Shown: positions 21,068 through 32,299 of the stretch, piece by piece
How positions within the stretch are numbered: position 1 is the first letter of the stretch
How the letters are laid out: each line of letters opens with the position of its first letter
Assembly (NCBI RefSeq): GCF_030272615.1
Contig: NC_081410.1
Span: 291,558,457-291,618,456 of the forward strand
Source: Cryptomeria japonica
Taxonomy: Eukaryota; Streptophyta; Pinopsida; Cupressales; Cupressaceae
Direction: 5' to 3'
Length of the DNA stretch: 60,000 nucleotides
Made by a program: the position numbers and the translations under genes
Notes under the pieces: generated by a model
What the model saw: the letters and a program-made list of their open reading frames with translations, nothing else
Told to the model about the DNA's origin: nothing
Database searches by the model: none

Positions 21068-22192
21068 TGATGAATACTAAGAGGGGGGGTGAATTAGTAT
21101 ACCAAAAAATACTGAACTCAAACACTTAAAAAGTTTAGCAGTAAACCGGTATGATAGATTTAATAACAAACCAGTTAAAACAAATGCAAACCAAACAACA
21201 AATAAGGCATTCACCCATAGGAGAACAATCACCATAACACAAGAGGTTTTGGCATGGAAACCCAAATGGGAAAAACCACGGTGAGATGAAACTCACAAGT
21301 AACTATCCGCATAATAGTAACCAGACCGGTTAAGGTCATATAATGTTCTTCACCAGAATAGATCCTGTTAGGAATCTTGATCCCTGTCTGATTAAAGACT
21401 ACCTTGTGAGAGGTTTTCAGATCCATAGTTGTGAACCACCTTGTTAGAGGATTTACAAAGGCTTTGCCAGGCGTACCCAGTTAAGGGTTTCAGACTTGTC
21501 AAAGATGTGAATAATCAACAAGTAAGTGATCTAAATACTAGCACAGTATGCTTGGTTAGATCCTTGATAGCTCATTGTTAATGCATTTCAGCATTACTTC
21601 AATATTCAATATCTCCACATTCTTCTTCTTCACACAGACCTAATCTTCTCTTCTATGATTGCACATACATAAACCTCATCAACCACCTAAAACCCTAGAC
21701 AAGATGTCCTTATAAAGGAATCTGATTTCATGTCAGTCCAATAGGATTACATTGCAAGTTCCTAGGTTCAGTGCATCTGGAAACATTTGGTAACACGACA
21801 CAAAATCACCGCCAAAGTGTTGGTGGATGATAACTCATCACAAAAATACCGATTGTAACTCATCACAGAGTTATACCGATTCATACATTTAACTGATTAC
21901 CAGTTCACATATTTTACTAATTACCAGTTTGTCAAAATGAAGATTGGGAAAAATGATAACAATCTCTTTGTTCCTTCATACCACTTTGGGATCCTCAAAC
22001 CGCTTGAGGTCTTCATACCGTTTGAGATCGGTAAACACTTTCTGCAAAACACCGATAGTCTAAAGACTATAATACATACTACCAATTCGAACAAATATCA
22101 GTTGAGCATAACTCATACATACAAAAAGTGATCTCAAAGCAAGTGTGTGTCCATCAATGACAATCACAACATCATCATCAATAATGCCAACA
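21068..22192 (-). repeat. 3' LTR of element B
   Basis: In plus orientation starts TGATGAATACTAAGAGGGGG and ends AATGCCAACA. It aligns along its whole length with 26153-27326; differences include short indels in the ACCGGT-bearing distal part. It is followed by the polypurine tract on the interior side. Confidence 0.9.
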
Positions 22193-22204
22193 ATCTCCCC
22201 CTTT
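22193..22204 (-). promoter_or_regulatory. Polypurine tract of element B
   Basis: Reads AAAGGGGGAGAT on the minus strand, directly against the 3' LTR. Confidence 0.85.
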
Positions 22205-22699
22205 GGCATTGATGGCAACACTTAGGAAAATTTTGACATCTAAGTGTTTTACAACAAAAAAAATGCCATAATCAAAATTACTCCCCCTAAGCATATACAC
22301 TATCCCTTTTGTAGAAAATACAATCTATACTACTCCCTTAAAGAGATAACATGAAAGTAAACATTCATCAAAATTTTAAAATACAAAATACTACTCCCCC
22401 TTTGCCAACAATGACAAAGTACTGCAGAATAACCCATGTTTCTCATTATCATTAATATAATAAATTTTTATGACAATAATGAGTGAAACTTAACAAAAAC
22501 CAATTTAAAGTCCTACATAAAGGTCTTCATGGATAAAGACCATGATTCAAGTAATGAGGTAGCCACCTCACTTTCTGTTTGCATCTGGGATACATGTTCT
22601 TCCATGGCATCAATTGTGCTCATCTCTTGAGTGACCATTAAGGAATCCAGATTGAGATAGCATTTCTAAAGTATTTGCAGTCTGGGTAGTAGAACCAGT

Positions 22700-24382
22700 T
22701 GAATTTCCTACAAATATCTCATCCGGTTGCAAATTTCTACTTCAATTCTGGCAGACTGGAGTTGAAACCGGTGAATAGTTTGCCCATATGTAGTGAAGGA
22801 ATCATAGGGCGTCTTAAAGGTGCTTATATATGCCTGCAAGTCAGATTGCAGTTTTTCCTTCTGTGCAAGCACATCATCACAAAATAGATGGGGTTGGCTT
22901 ATCTTACTGATCAGTAGTTTTCCCTCATCCATAGCATCTCTTATGTCCTTCTGTTCTTTCTAAAGTTCAGACTGGAGCTCATTCAGTTTCTTCACTAAGG
23001 TAGTGTTTAGTGCCTTTTGCTGCTTATTTTGTGCATTAGCTTCAACTACCACTTCCAGGCATTGTACCTTGTCCTCCACAGCTATACATAGAAGTTTTAG
23101 TTGGGCCAGAGAGGAATCGGTACTGGGGAGGTTAGTACCGGGAATCAAACTGGTAAGTGTTTCAGCCACAGTTTGAATAACATTTTGGTCCTTTTTCCTC
23201 CTTAATGCTTCTAGTCGCTCTTGTGCAATCTTAATTCTTTGGAGTAGCTCCGATTAATTTGCAGATTGGAGGTCAATAGGACTGGTGATGTCAGCTGGTT
23301 TGGCTTGACCACCGGTTGCCTTTTGGGTCTCCATTTGTGTGCTCTTTGTTGCTTCCTTCTTCTCTTTAGCTCTTTGCTTTTCCTCTTTTGCCTTCTTTTG
23401 CCCCTCTACTTCTTTCTTTTTCTTCTCTTCTTCCTTCTTTCTATCTTCTTCTTTTCGCTTCTCTTCTTCCTATTTCCTCTTCTCCTCTTCCTATTTCTTC
23501 TTCTCCTCTTCCTCTTTCTTCTTTTCCTCTTCCTGTTTCTTCTTCTCTTCTTCTTGTTTCTTTTGCTCCTCTTCTTTCTCTAATTTGTTTGGTAACCGAT
23601 TGGTCAGCAGACCATTGAATATCACCAACTCCCAGAAAATAGCCTTGAAAGTAGAAAAACAAACCTACCAACAGTTGTCTAAATTTAAATCTTAAGGCAT
23701 TGTCTTGTTTGATAGACTTCAGATTTACTAGAAGTTGCCTCTGCATATAGGTGCATAGATCAAATGAGGCATCTTCCATGATCATTCTATAGGTGGCATT
23801 CACCGTAGTAGCAGAGACAGAGTTTATTCTGCTAGCATAGAATGTCTGGTATTTGATCACCATGCATGCATACTTGACCAAATCATCCTTGATGGTGTTG
23901 ACGGTCATTCCCCATTGGTCGCTCATAGAACTGGTGAGCTTGGTCATTTCAGTCTTGATAACTTTTCTTAGGGCTGGCACCTCACCAATGTTGCAAAAAT
24001 GGGTGACAACATGAATAGCTTCAGGTGTAATGTCATGTGTCCTCTTGAGATACATTTTGTCTCCATGAACACTGCTCAGGATGATGCGTATGTGATCTTC
24101 CGTGAACTCTTCAAGAAAATACACCGCATTGTGAAGTTTCTTCCTTTCCAGGATGTTGTATTCAGGTTTGATCTTCTTGTCATCCCCGCAGAACAGACCT
24201 AACTGGGAATAGATCACTAGAGATCCTAGGTCTTCCAATTTACAATCAATGTACCCTAAAATATCATCTTCCACTATGACTCCAATGGGTATCTGGGATA
24301 GGGCATTGTATTTCATCTTCTATTGGATAAAATCCATTGAATCAATAGGTGCACTAGGACTGGAGTGCGATGCAGAAGCCAT
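22700..24382 (-). pseudogene. Element B ORF2: unrecognised domain plus charged coiled coil
   Basis: The frame starts at an ATG at 24382-24380 and reads MASASHSSPSAPIDSM, then a TAG (24322-24320), then 291 open residues (24316-23441). Residues about 110-260 hold the domain shared with A and C: NSVSATTVNATYRMIMED, DLCTYMQRQLLVNL, and FRQLLVGLFFYFQ followed by VGDIQW. A frameshift near 23590 leads into a K/E/Q-rich segment (23590-23400). The tail then carries heptad-like stretches (23169-22960, 22932-22708), again with TAG interruptions. It ends about 500 bases before the polypurine tract. I do not recognise the domain. No catalytic signature is seen; a structural or RNA-binding role is inference. 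Confidence 0.6.
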
Positions 24383-24825
24383 GATTGATAGACAATAATT
24401 TCAATAAATACCTTCAAAATTTTGAAATTTAGGGTTTGTCAATACAGTGTACACTTCACCACTTTGATTGTTTGAATACCGCTTAGTGTCCTTTACTGAT
24501 AGGTTGCAAGTACCTTAGAATTCTTCTGCAAGATTTGAATTCACTCTGAATCTTAAGTCAAATTGCCTTTGGTCGCTCTGCACTTGAAAATTTCTTCACT
24601 CGCAAATTGATAAGTGAAAATGACTTGAAAATCCCTTTTAAACAAATTCTTCACCTACCATAATAAATGCTCCACCATTAGGTTATAAACCCTAATTTTT
24701 CCTTTTACCATTTTTGGTCTTCTGTCTATTGATAGGTAACACATACCAGTTAAGGTCTTTTACCAGTGTAAATCGAGGGTTCGAAACATTTCATTGATTT
24801 GTTCCACCTAAGCTTTTTTTGAAGC

Positions 24826-26106
24826 TTAGTTTGCCGGTTCAGCGACTTCCACACTAGGTGCAGAAACCAGTTCTTCTTGTGACACTACTTCAGGTTTCTT
24901 CTTCCATGTTGTCTTCATATCTGCTTGAATAGTTTCAACATCAATCTTTCCTTTCGAAGTGACCAGTATATCATCTGATATGTTCTTTCTCATTCTACAA
25001 GTTCTGGTAAGGTGTCCCGGTTTGTTGCAATGATAGCATACCATTCCAGGTGTTCTCCATGGTCCATTGTTCATTCTACCATTCTTCCTCCTGCATGTTG
25101 CAGCAATGTGACCACTACCATGGCAAATCAAATAGGTTTCTCTCCAATCGGTTGCCGCTTGATAGCCACCACCACCTGACTAATGGTCATAGGCATTATA
25201 CCGGTTTGGATTCTAATTCATAGAGGATTTAGGAAAAAATCCTTGACTCCTTTCAAGATATATTCTAGTGTTGTGTATAACAAACCTGCATTCAAATTCT
25301 CTATGCCCAAACTTTTTGCATGCAAAACAGTTACCATTGAATCTATTGGATCTAGGCTTATTGTTTAGAAAATAAGGAAAATTATTGTAAGCCTTATTTC
25401 TAAACACATTAGCAGTATGTCTTTCCTTGAGACAATTAAAGCAAACAAGTTTAAACTTTTGCTTACCTTTATCCTTTGGTGTCGGTTGCTTCTTTGATGC
25501 TCCATCTTTTTATCCAGAGGTCTCACCTTCCTGATAACCAGAAAAACCAAGTCTAGTGGTATTCTTTACCGGTTTTGCTGATTCAAGCTTTTGTTCTAGC
25601 TTAACAATACTCTTATTGAGTTTGGCAAGTATTTCTTTTGACTCAGTGAGTTCCTTGGAAATAGCAGCATTGGATTCCTTCAAGGTTGCATTCTCAGAGA
25701 TAGCCATGTTTAGTTCACCTTGCATTTCTTCTTTTTCCACATTACTCTCTTGGAGATGAGCGGTAAGGGCACTGATTTCTTGCTTTAGCTTGGAGATCTC
25801 ATGATCTTTGTCTTTTACCAGATCTTCAGCTTTCCTCTGGTTCTCAAGCTCTTGACACATTTTGATAGTCAGTACTTCCAGTTCCCTTCTCATATTAGAA
25901 TTAGATTCATTTATTTTTTCAACTTCTTCAACTAGGGCTTCCATGTCTGCTTCATCAGGAGAACTATTTTCAGTAAGCTCCATCAGTTTTTCATCATTCT
26001 CTATTTTCTTTGCTAGAGAGGCCTTATATTTGACTTTAAGTTCATCAAAGGCTTTCTCAGTCTGAGTGAGATGATGAGTAAGCTCCCTCATAGTGTATTC
26101 CCCCAT
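24826..26106 (-). pseudogene. Element B ORF1: coiled-coil and CCHC zinc-knuckle protein (gag-like)
   Basis: One frame of 427 codons, starting 33 bases past the primer site and broken by only three stops (25512-25510, about 25215-25213 and near 25180), all TAR where CAR is expected. Residues 1-190 are a long E/K/L-rich coiled coil. Four knuckles follow: CFNC-type (about 25447-25405, last Cys lost), CFACKKFGHREFEC (about 25333-25292), a YLICHGSGHIAATC variant (about 25133-25092), and CYHCNKPGHLTRTC (about 25046-25005). The C-terminus is acidic and ends in EVAEPAN. The knuckles point to nucleic-acid binding as in Gag nucleocapsid; the coiled coil may take the place of a capsid domain. I see no standard retrotransposon Gag capsid motif. 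Confidence 0.72.
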
Positions 26107-26138
26107 ATCTCCAAGTGGTTAAACTTATAGAAAGGTTG

Positions 26139-26150
26139 GCTCTAATACCA
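26139..26150 (-). promoter_or_regulatory. Primer binding site of element B
   Basis: Reads TGGTATTAGAGC on the minus strand, one change (C to T) from the tRNA-iMet site TGGTATCAGAGC, two bases from the 5' LTR. Confidence 0.85.
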
Positions 26151-26152
26151 AT

Positions 26153-27326
26153 TGATGAATACTAAGAGGGGGGGTGAATTAGTATTCCAAAAAATACTGA
26201 ACTCAAACACTTAAACAGTTTAGCAGTAAATTGATATGACAGATTTACTAACAAATTGGTTAAAACAAATGTAGACCAAACAAAAAATAAGGCATTCACC
26301 CACAGGAGCACAATCACCATAACACAAGAGGTTTTGATGTGGAAAACCAAATGGGAAAAACCAAGGTGAGATGAAACTCACAAGTAACTATCTACAAAAT
26401 AGTAACCAAACCGGTTAAGGTCATACAATGTTCTTCACCAGAATAGATCATGTTAGGAATCTCGATCTCTGTTAGGAGATAGGTTCGATTAAAGACTACC
26501 TTGTGAGAGGATTTCAGATCCACAGTTGTGAACCACCTTGTTAGAGGATTTACAAAGACTTTGTTAGGCCTACTCGGTTAAGGGTTTCAGACTTGTCAAA
26601 GATGTGAGTAATCAACAAGTGAGTGATCTAAATACTAGCACAATATGCTTGGTTAGATCCTTGATAGCTCATTGTTAATGCATTTCAGCATTACTTTAGT
26701 CTTCAATATCTCCACACTCTTCTTCTTCACACAGGCCTAATCTTCTCTTCTATGATTGTACATACATAAACCTCAGCAGCCACCTAAAACCCTAACAACT
26801 CCTAAAACCCTAGATATGATATCCTTATAAAGGAATCTAATTTCATGTCAGTCCAATAGGATTACATTGCAAGTTCTAAGGTTCAGTGCATCTGGACACA
26901 TTTGGTAACATGGCACAAAATCACCACCAAAGTGTCGATGGATGATAACCCATCACAAAAATACCATTTGGTAACTCATCACAGAGTAATACCGGTTCAT
27001 ACATTTAATCGATTACCGGTACACATATTTTACCAATTACCGGTTTGTCAAAATGAAGACTGGGAAAAATGATAACAACTGCTTTGTTCCTTCATACCAC
27101 TTTGGGATCCTTGAACCACTTGAGGTCTTCATACTACTTTGGGTCTTCATACTGCTTGATATTGGTAAACACTTTCTGCAAAACACCGATAGTCTAAAGA
27201 CTATAATACATAATACCGGTTGGAACAAATACCGGTTGAGCATAACTCATACATACAAAAAGTGATCTCAAAGCAAGTGTGTGTCCATCAATGACAATCA
27301 CAACATCATCATAAAAAATGCCAACA
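26153..27326 (-). repeat. 5' LTR of element B
   Basis: Starts TGATGAATACTAAGAGGGGG and ends AAAATGCCAACA in plus orientation. It carries the shared GGGAAAAACCAAGGTGAG block and about six ACCGGT motifs between 26400 and 27240. It is followed by the TTTCC target duplication. Confidence 0.9.
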
Positions 27327-27331
27327 TTTCC

Positions 27332-27374
27332 CACACACACAATTGGGTAAATCTGATCAACATTCTTATCCCTT
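27332..27374 (+). repeat. 3' LTR of Y1, continuation after element B
   Basis: CACACACACAATTGGGTAAATC and the next 20 or so bases match the Y1 5' LTR at 17147-17190. After about 27374 the match fades. Confidence 0.6.
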
Positions 27375-28174
27375 TTTAGAATCAAATTGTGACTAGATAT
27401 CTTGAAGATTTGTGATCTTGCAATACATTTCAAGCTTCGTATTTGCTCATTGTTTTGGGTTTATTTGTAGCAGAAATATATTGATGTATATATCAGACTT
27501 GAGGCTATGGTTTTAATGAAAATAATATTCATTTTGGTATTATTTACTTTTGTGTCAATTTTGGTGAAGTTTGGGGTTGATTTGACAATCAAAACTACAA
27601 ATCAGATGCATAGTTTATAAGATAAATTGTTAAATCTTTGTGAGTATTTTAGTTTATGTGAAAAGATTAATTATATTTGGGGTTGGAATAAGAAGTAAAT
27701 TATAATTTTTGTCCCTTGAATGAAATTTAAATTAATATCACAAATTTATGAGTTTGGGATATTACACTAGTCAACTTTCCCAAACTGGTTGCCTAAGAAA
27801 GAGACTCTTCTACTACCCTTTGTAACCACCACTTTGACATATGTTAACAAGTCTTTTTTCACTTTCCAAAGTGGATGCCAAGGTGGGAAATCCTTCCATT
27901 ATATTTCTTAATCATCACTAAAATGAGTCCACTTCTGAAAAATACATTTACCATCTAACATAGTCCATAAATAATAAATCATTATATCCCCCTATGTCCC
28001 CTTGAACAATTTCCAAGGTGCATGGATATCTATAGTAGCTTGCACTTAGCCCTTATTGAAAATAGAATGATTCACCAAAATTTACCAAATTGAATAAATA
28101 TTTTTAATTGATGCATGATTGTTCTAACACCCCTAGATGCTCCTACATTAAACTACTCCAATGTACAATGTATT
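27375..28174. other. Spacer between Y1 and Y2
   Basis: AT-rich sequence without coding potential or a clear repeat. It ends at the TG of the Y2 LTR. Confidence 0.4.
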
Positions 28175-28654
28175 TGTAGCATCCAAAAAATGCACTCCTT
28201 TGCAATTTTGACCGCATTTGGGTCCTCGCCTTTGTGTTTGCACCCCTTGGCCTATTGGGACCTAGTTATGCTCATGCCTTTTTTATATTGTGCCCCTTTC
28301 TAAATTTTTCACCCAGTTTGCACTTGATCTTGACCTAAAAATAGGGCAGGACCAGGATGGAACCCTATTCCTCATTAGGGCCATGGTGCCATGCCATGGT
28401 CTCCCTCATTTTTGGGCCCTGGCATTTCAAATTTGAGCGGGATCCCTCTTTCTGTGTCAGCTCATGTTGGAAAATTAATAAGTTTTCCCAATGAGCAAGT
28501 AAAAAAGGAGGTTTTCTTCTCTCATTTGACATCTATCAACCATCTATCAATCATCAATCAATCATCTATCAATCATCTATCAAGCATCTGACAATCATAT
28601 GACATCAAGCATTAAATAATTTGAGCATTACATTGTCTTCCCTCAACCTTGGAG
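28175..28654 (+). repeat. 5' LTR of Y2, first part
   Basis: Begins TGTAGCATCC and matches the start of the solo LTR at 49434 (shared TTGCAATTTTGACCGCATTT-like block). It contains a CATCTATCAA/CAATCATC tandem run at 28530-28600. It breaks into element C near 28650 and resumes at 34491. Confidence 0.65.
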
Positions 28655-28876
28655 GCCAATTCATCTTCAATATTTACAACACCAAATACTCACAACATCT
28701 GAACTACCAACCAAAAGACTATACACTTTGTCTGATGACCAGTTCTTCTCATCGAACCTTACTGGAACTCAATCAATCTTCTGGAATAAATGAATCATGA
28801 ACTATGGATGGAATATCTAACATTGGTTTCCATCAAGGACAACATTTGAACAACAATTTAGTGTCTCCTACCAATA
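28655..28876 (-). repeat. Truncated 3' LTR of element C
   Basis: Matches 34268-34490 (shared AAATGAATCATGAACTA, GGATGGAATATCTAA and GTGTCTCYTRCCAATA). The left edge is lost near 28655. Confidence 0.8.
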
Positions 28877-28887
28877 ATCTCCCCCTT
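28877..28887 (-). promoter_or_regulatory. Polypurine tract of element C
   Basis: Reads AAGGGGGAGAT on the minus strand directly against the 3' LTR. Confidence 0.8.
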
Positions 28888-29513
28888 CTGCAATGATGGC
28901 AACACTTAGTGAAAAATGACTAAGTGTCAGACCAAAACCAAGGTATATACACTGAAACCAAACATCTGATTATCGAACTCCAAAAATAAATAACTCCCCC
29001 TAGGATCAACATTTTTCACTTCTCTACTCTCCCCCTTTGATAGCAATGTCAAAGATAGGGTTTCGAAAACCAAAAATTCAAACCAAAAATGCTATTTACA
29101 TATGTATAAAGTCCTTACAAACTCACAAAAATTGAAAGATGTCTGCAAAATAATTTTTCAAAGCATTGAGGTGGTTATCCCAACCCTTCTTGAGACTCTC
29201 CAACACAATTATAAGCCTGCTAAACAGGTAAGCTAATGCCTCTATAGGTTTGAGATCTAATGGCTTCTAGGATTTCATGGCACTTTGGGCATCTTCCCGA
29301 GCACTAAGCATGATATTCAACTGGGGAGTGATGAGACTACTAAGTCACAAACTTTGCCAATCTTTTCTCTTTTTCCTGACTTAAATTCCTGATCTTCTCA
29401 AGTAAAGATATTACTTGGTCTTTGTGACTACTCATGGAGAATGATAAGGGATCAAATGACTGAGACAACCAGGCAAGCTAATCCTCATGCCCTTTGGCCT
29501 TCTACTCAATATC

Positions 29514-31460
29514 CTAGGTGAAATTGGGTAGTGCTAGGCAGGATTTATAAATGTTTCCACCTTCATACAAACTATCCAATATACTCTTTACACATAAATC
29601 TAAAGTGATTTTGTCATCATTAATCATCTTCTTTAGTGTCTCAAGCCTTCTTGCGTTGAACTCATTATGGACCTTCTCTTCAACAGATTTTTTAAAAGAT
29701 TCAAAATGAGTATCTATAGAATTGATTATACTTCTCAATTGCTCAGATGAAGTGTCTAAAGTATCCTTCTAAAATGTGGGCATCAGTTTCTCTAGAACAC
29801 CAAATTCCATAGTAAGAAAATCACTATTCTCTGTGTGAGATTTCAGCAAGTCCTCGCTAGCTTTATCTTGAGAAAATGCAACCAATTTGAGTGTCTGGAC
29901 AAGGGACAGAGAAGCTAGGTTGATGGGGCCATGAGTGAATTCTGAATCCTCTCCATGAATCTACTTCCCCTTCAATGATTTCTTAGTGTCTCTTGCATCA
30001 ACCTTCTCCTTTTCTACATTATTCTCAAGGATCAGAGGGTTATCTGCATCAACCAGAGGGTTGTCACTCTTGTCCTTACCCTCATTTTCTTTCCCTATAT
30101 TTGCATCACCCTTGTCAATTGTACCTTCAACACCAACTCCTTCTTGCACATTTACCTCTGCATGCTCAACTGTCTGGACTTTTGAGACAAAAGTATCATC
30201 TAGTATCTGCTCAATTTCCTGAGCTAGAATGTTACACTCCTCCGAATGAGATTCTTCTTGTCCTTTAGCCTGATTAACTTCATACCAGCTATCCATTAAA
30301 AAAATTGTCAAAATTTTATCACTTTTGCAACTTCATCAATTTTTCTGGACATGATTTTATTTACTATTTTCTTACTTCGAAACTCATTTTTTGCTTACTC
30401 AAGTAGTCTATCTATTTCTTCTTTATAATTAGAGAACATAGGTTAGGTAATACATACTCTTTCAATCTCTCATCTTCTTTATTCATTGTTTGTCTTGACC
30501 ATATCTACTTCACTCAGAATGTTCTTCTCCCTATCTTTTTGGACCACTTCCTTGGTTATTTACATGCTCTCCACTAGTTTCTCTATCTCCTTCCTCACCT
30601 TCTTTTGTATCTTAGGCTTCTTGAACTTAGAGTGTAAGTCCAAGATCTCCTCCTTCTAGGTTCCAAACCTTTCTTCAACCTTATCCACTAGTTTTCTTAA
30701 TAAATGTTGAGCGTATGCCTCAAGAATGTGTCCTTCAACCTCATACCCCGTAGGCATGATCCATAAAGTTTTGGGCTCCACAACTTCCATCAAGCACTAG
30801 TTAGTGTCAATCATAAAATAGGTTATGTTCTCATACTTTTTCATAATTTCCTTAGGAATTACCTCTCTACTCTGCATCATGCTCTACAAAGTCTTAAAGT
30901 ATCCCCATAGTATGTCATTCTGGACTATAGGATCTCCAAGGCCATGAAATGTTTCCTTAATTTTCATTTGCACTGGCCTATCATAGGTCCATTGAACTTT
31001 TCCTACTCCTAGAATCTCATTCATAAAGTAGAAATATAAACATATAATCAAATTTCCAAACTTCAATACATGTTTCTTATTCTATTTTATTTTCCTTAAG
31101 TTTCTCAACAGCTCACTTTGGAGTACTTCACATAAGACATACTTCTTATCTTCCCTCAATATCTGATAGGTCGTGTAGATTGTCATACCGGATACTGAAT
31201 TGTCTCAACTAGAGTGATATATTTTGCAACCCATCACTATTGATGCAAACCTGACATCATATTCAGCAATATCATTGATTGTCATCAACCTCTTATCAAA
31301 TTGTGGACCAGATGTCTCTGTTACCGTCTAGTTCTTCAAATTCCTCAAAGTAGGCACCACACCAACTGAGCTCAAACAAGATACCACCTTAATATCACTC
31401 TTAGTAATCTTGTGGGGTTTGTCAAGACACATGAACTCATCATGCATTCTTCTTAGAATA
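29514..31460 (-). pseudogene. Element C ORF2 remnant
   Basis: Broken coding on the minus strand. From about 31440 to 30880 it contains the family domain: NSVSGMTIYTTYQI, a Y-V/D-LCEVLQSELLRNL stretch, and LKFGNLIICLYFYF followed by VGKVQW. Downstream are an acidic 116-residue piece (30311-29961) and a coiled-coil-like piece (29738-29514). Stops and frameshifts separate the pieces. The domain matches element B more closely than element A. Function unknown. Confidence 0.58.
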
Positions 31461-32299
31461 TACTACACCCACTTAGGATCATCGACCACTAAAAAGTGAA
31501 TGAACTACATGAAACCCTTTTCCTCTATCAACTTAAATTTAGGTTGCAGATTCCCCATTCCATAAATCATGTCTTGTGTGTATATATTCATCATTTGAGC
31601 ACTCCCGAGTTCCTCAATATCGTAGTGGATGTAAGCCCTAATATCTTTCACATGTACAACTCTGTATGGGACAAACAAAAAGGCATTGCTTGGATCATCT
31701 TCTATTAATTTATATGGATGCTTCTTAAAGTTAGGCCTTTCCCTAAATTAGTGATATCAACTACCAATAGGGTCACAATTCCAAATGATGCCATATTCAA
31801 ACTTTTAAGCTTCAAACTAAAAAAGTGTCAATCGATAAATACCTTCACCTGGATGCAAGATCGCATGACAAATATTCTTTTCACTTTGAATCTCAAGAAT
31901 TTTGCTTCAGTGCACTCTTCTACTTTCTCGCTTTGAATGCAAAGTGAGAAATGAAATAAGTTAATTCACTTTTTATCCTCTACATACCTAACCTTTAGGT
32001 ATAATAAATGCACTTAACCCTTTAACTCTTCCAGATACTTTGCATCTCTCAAGAATTCTTCTTTGGATCTCCAAATGTAGTTAAACTCTTCTGGAAATCA
32101 ATCATAAACATTTGCTAGCACCACATACACCTTTGCAACCTACCAGAAATAGGCATAGATCTCCAATAGGGTGTTTGTAAGCTTTATCATGAAAACTTCC
32201 CCCTAAGGCTTGATCCCTTAGTTTAGTTATCGGATGAGGTTCTAGCACCAAAATTAGGTGCCGACCCACTTCGTGTATTATTATCACTCTTCTTTACCC

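Larger units (their letters stand above)
21068..27326 (-). mobile_element. Element B: complete pol-less LTR retrotransposon
   Basis: A full 6,259-base element on the minus strand. It has two LTRs of 1,125 (21068-22192) and 1,174 bases (26153-27326), a primer site (26150-26139), a polypurine tract (22204-22193), and a five-base target duplication TTTCC at 21063-21067 and 27327-27331. Its interior, about 3.96 kb, has two coding regions: ORF1 (26106 to 24826, coiled coil and zinc knuckles) and ORF2 (24382 to about 22700). No protease, reverse transcriptase, RNase H or integrase motif is visible, so it should depend on enzymes from another element. Both frames are now broken. Confidence 0.88.
17065..27374 (+). 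mobile_element. Element Y1: degenerate gypsy-like LTR element split by element B
   Basis: A plus-strand element assembled from a truncated 5' LTR (about 17065-17313), a primer-like site (17317-17332), a broken gag-like region (17747-18672), a repeat-rich non-coding region, and a 3' LTR starting at 20027. The 3' LTR is interrupted by element B and resumes at 27332 for about 40 bases. The two LTRs align across the B insertion point. No pol is present, so it is an internally deleted or non-autonomous copy. Confidence 0.6.

Noticed and set aside
23266-23695. Plus-strand open frames rich in Leu, Phe and Ser, resembling membrane proteins
   Set aside because: They are the antisense of the K/E/Q-rich coiled-coil part of element B ORF2; composition explains the openness.
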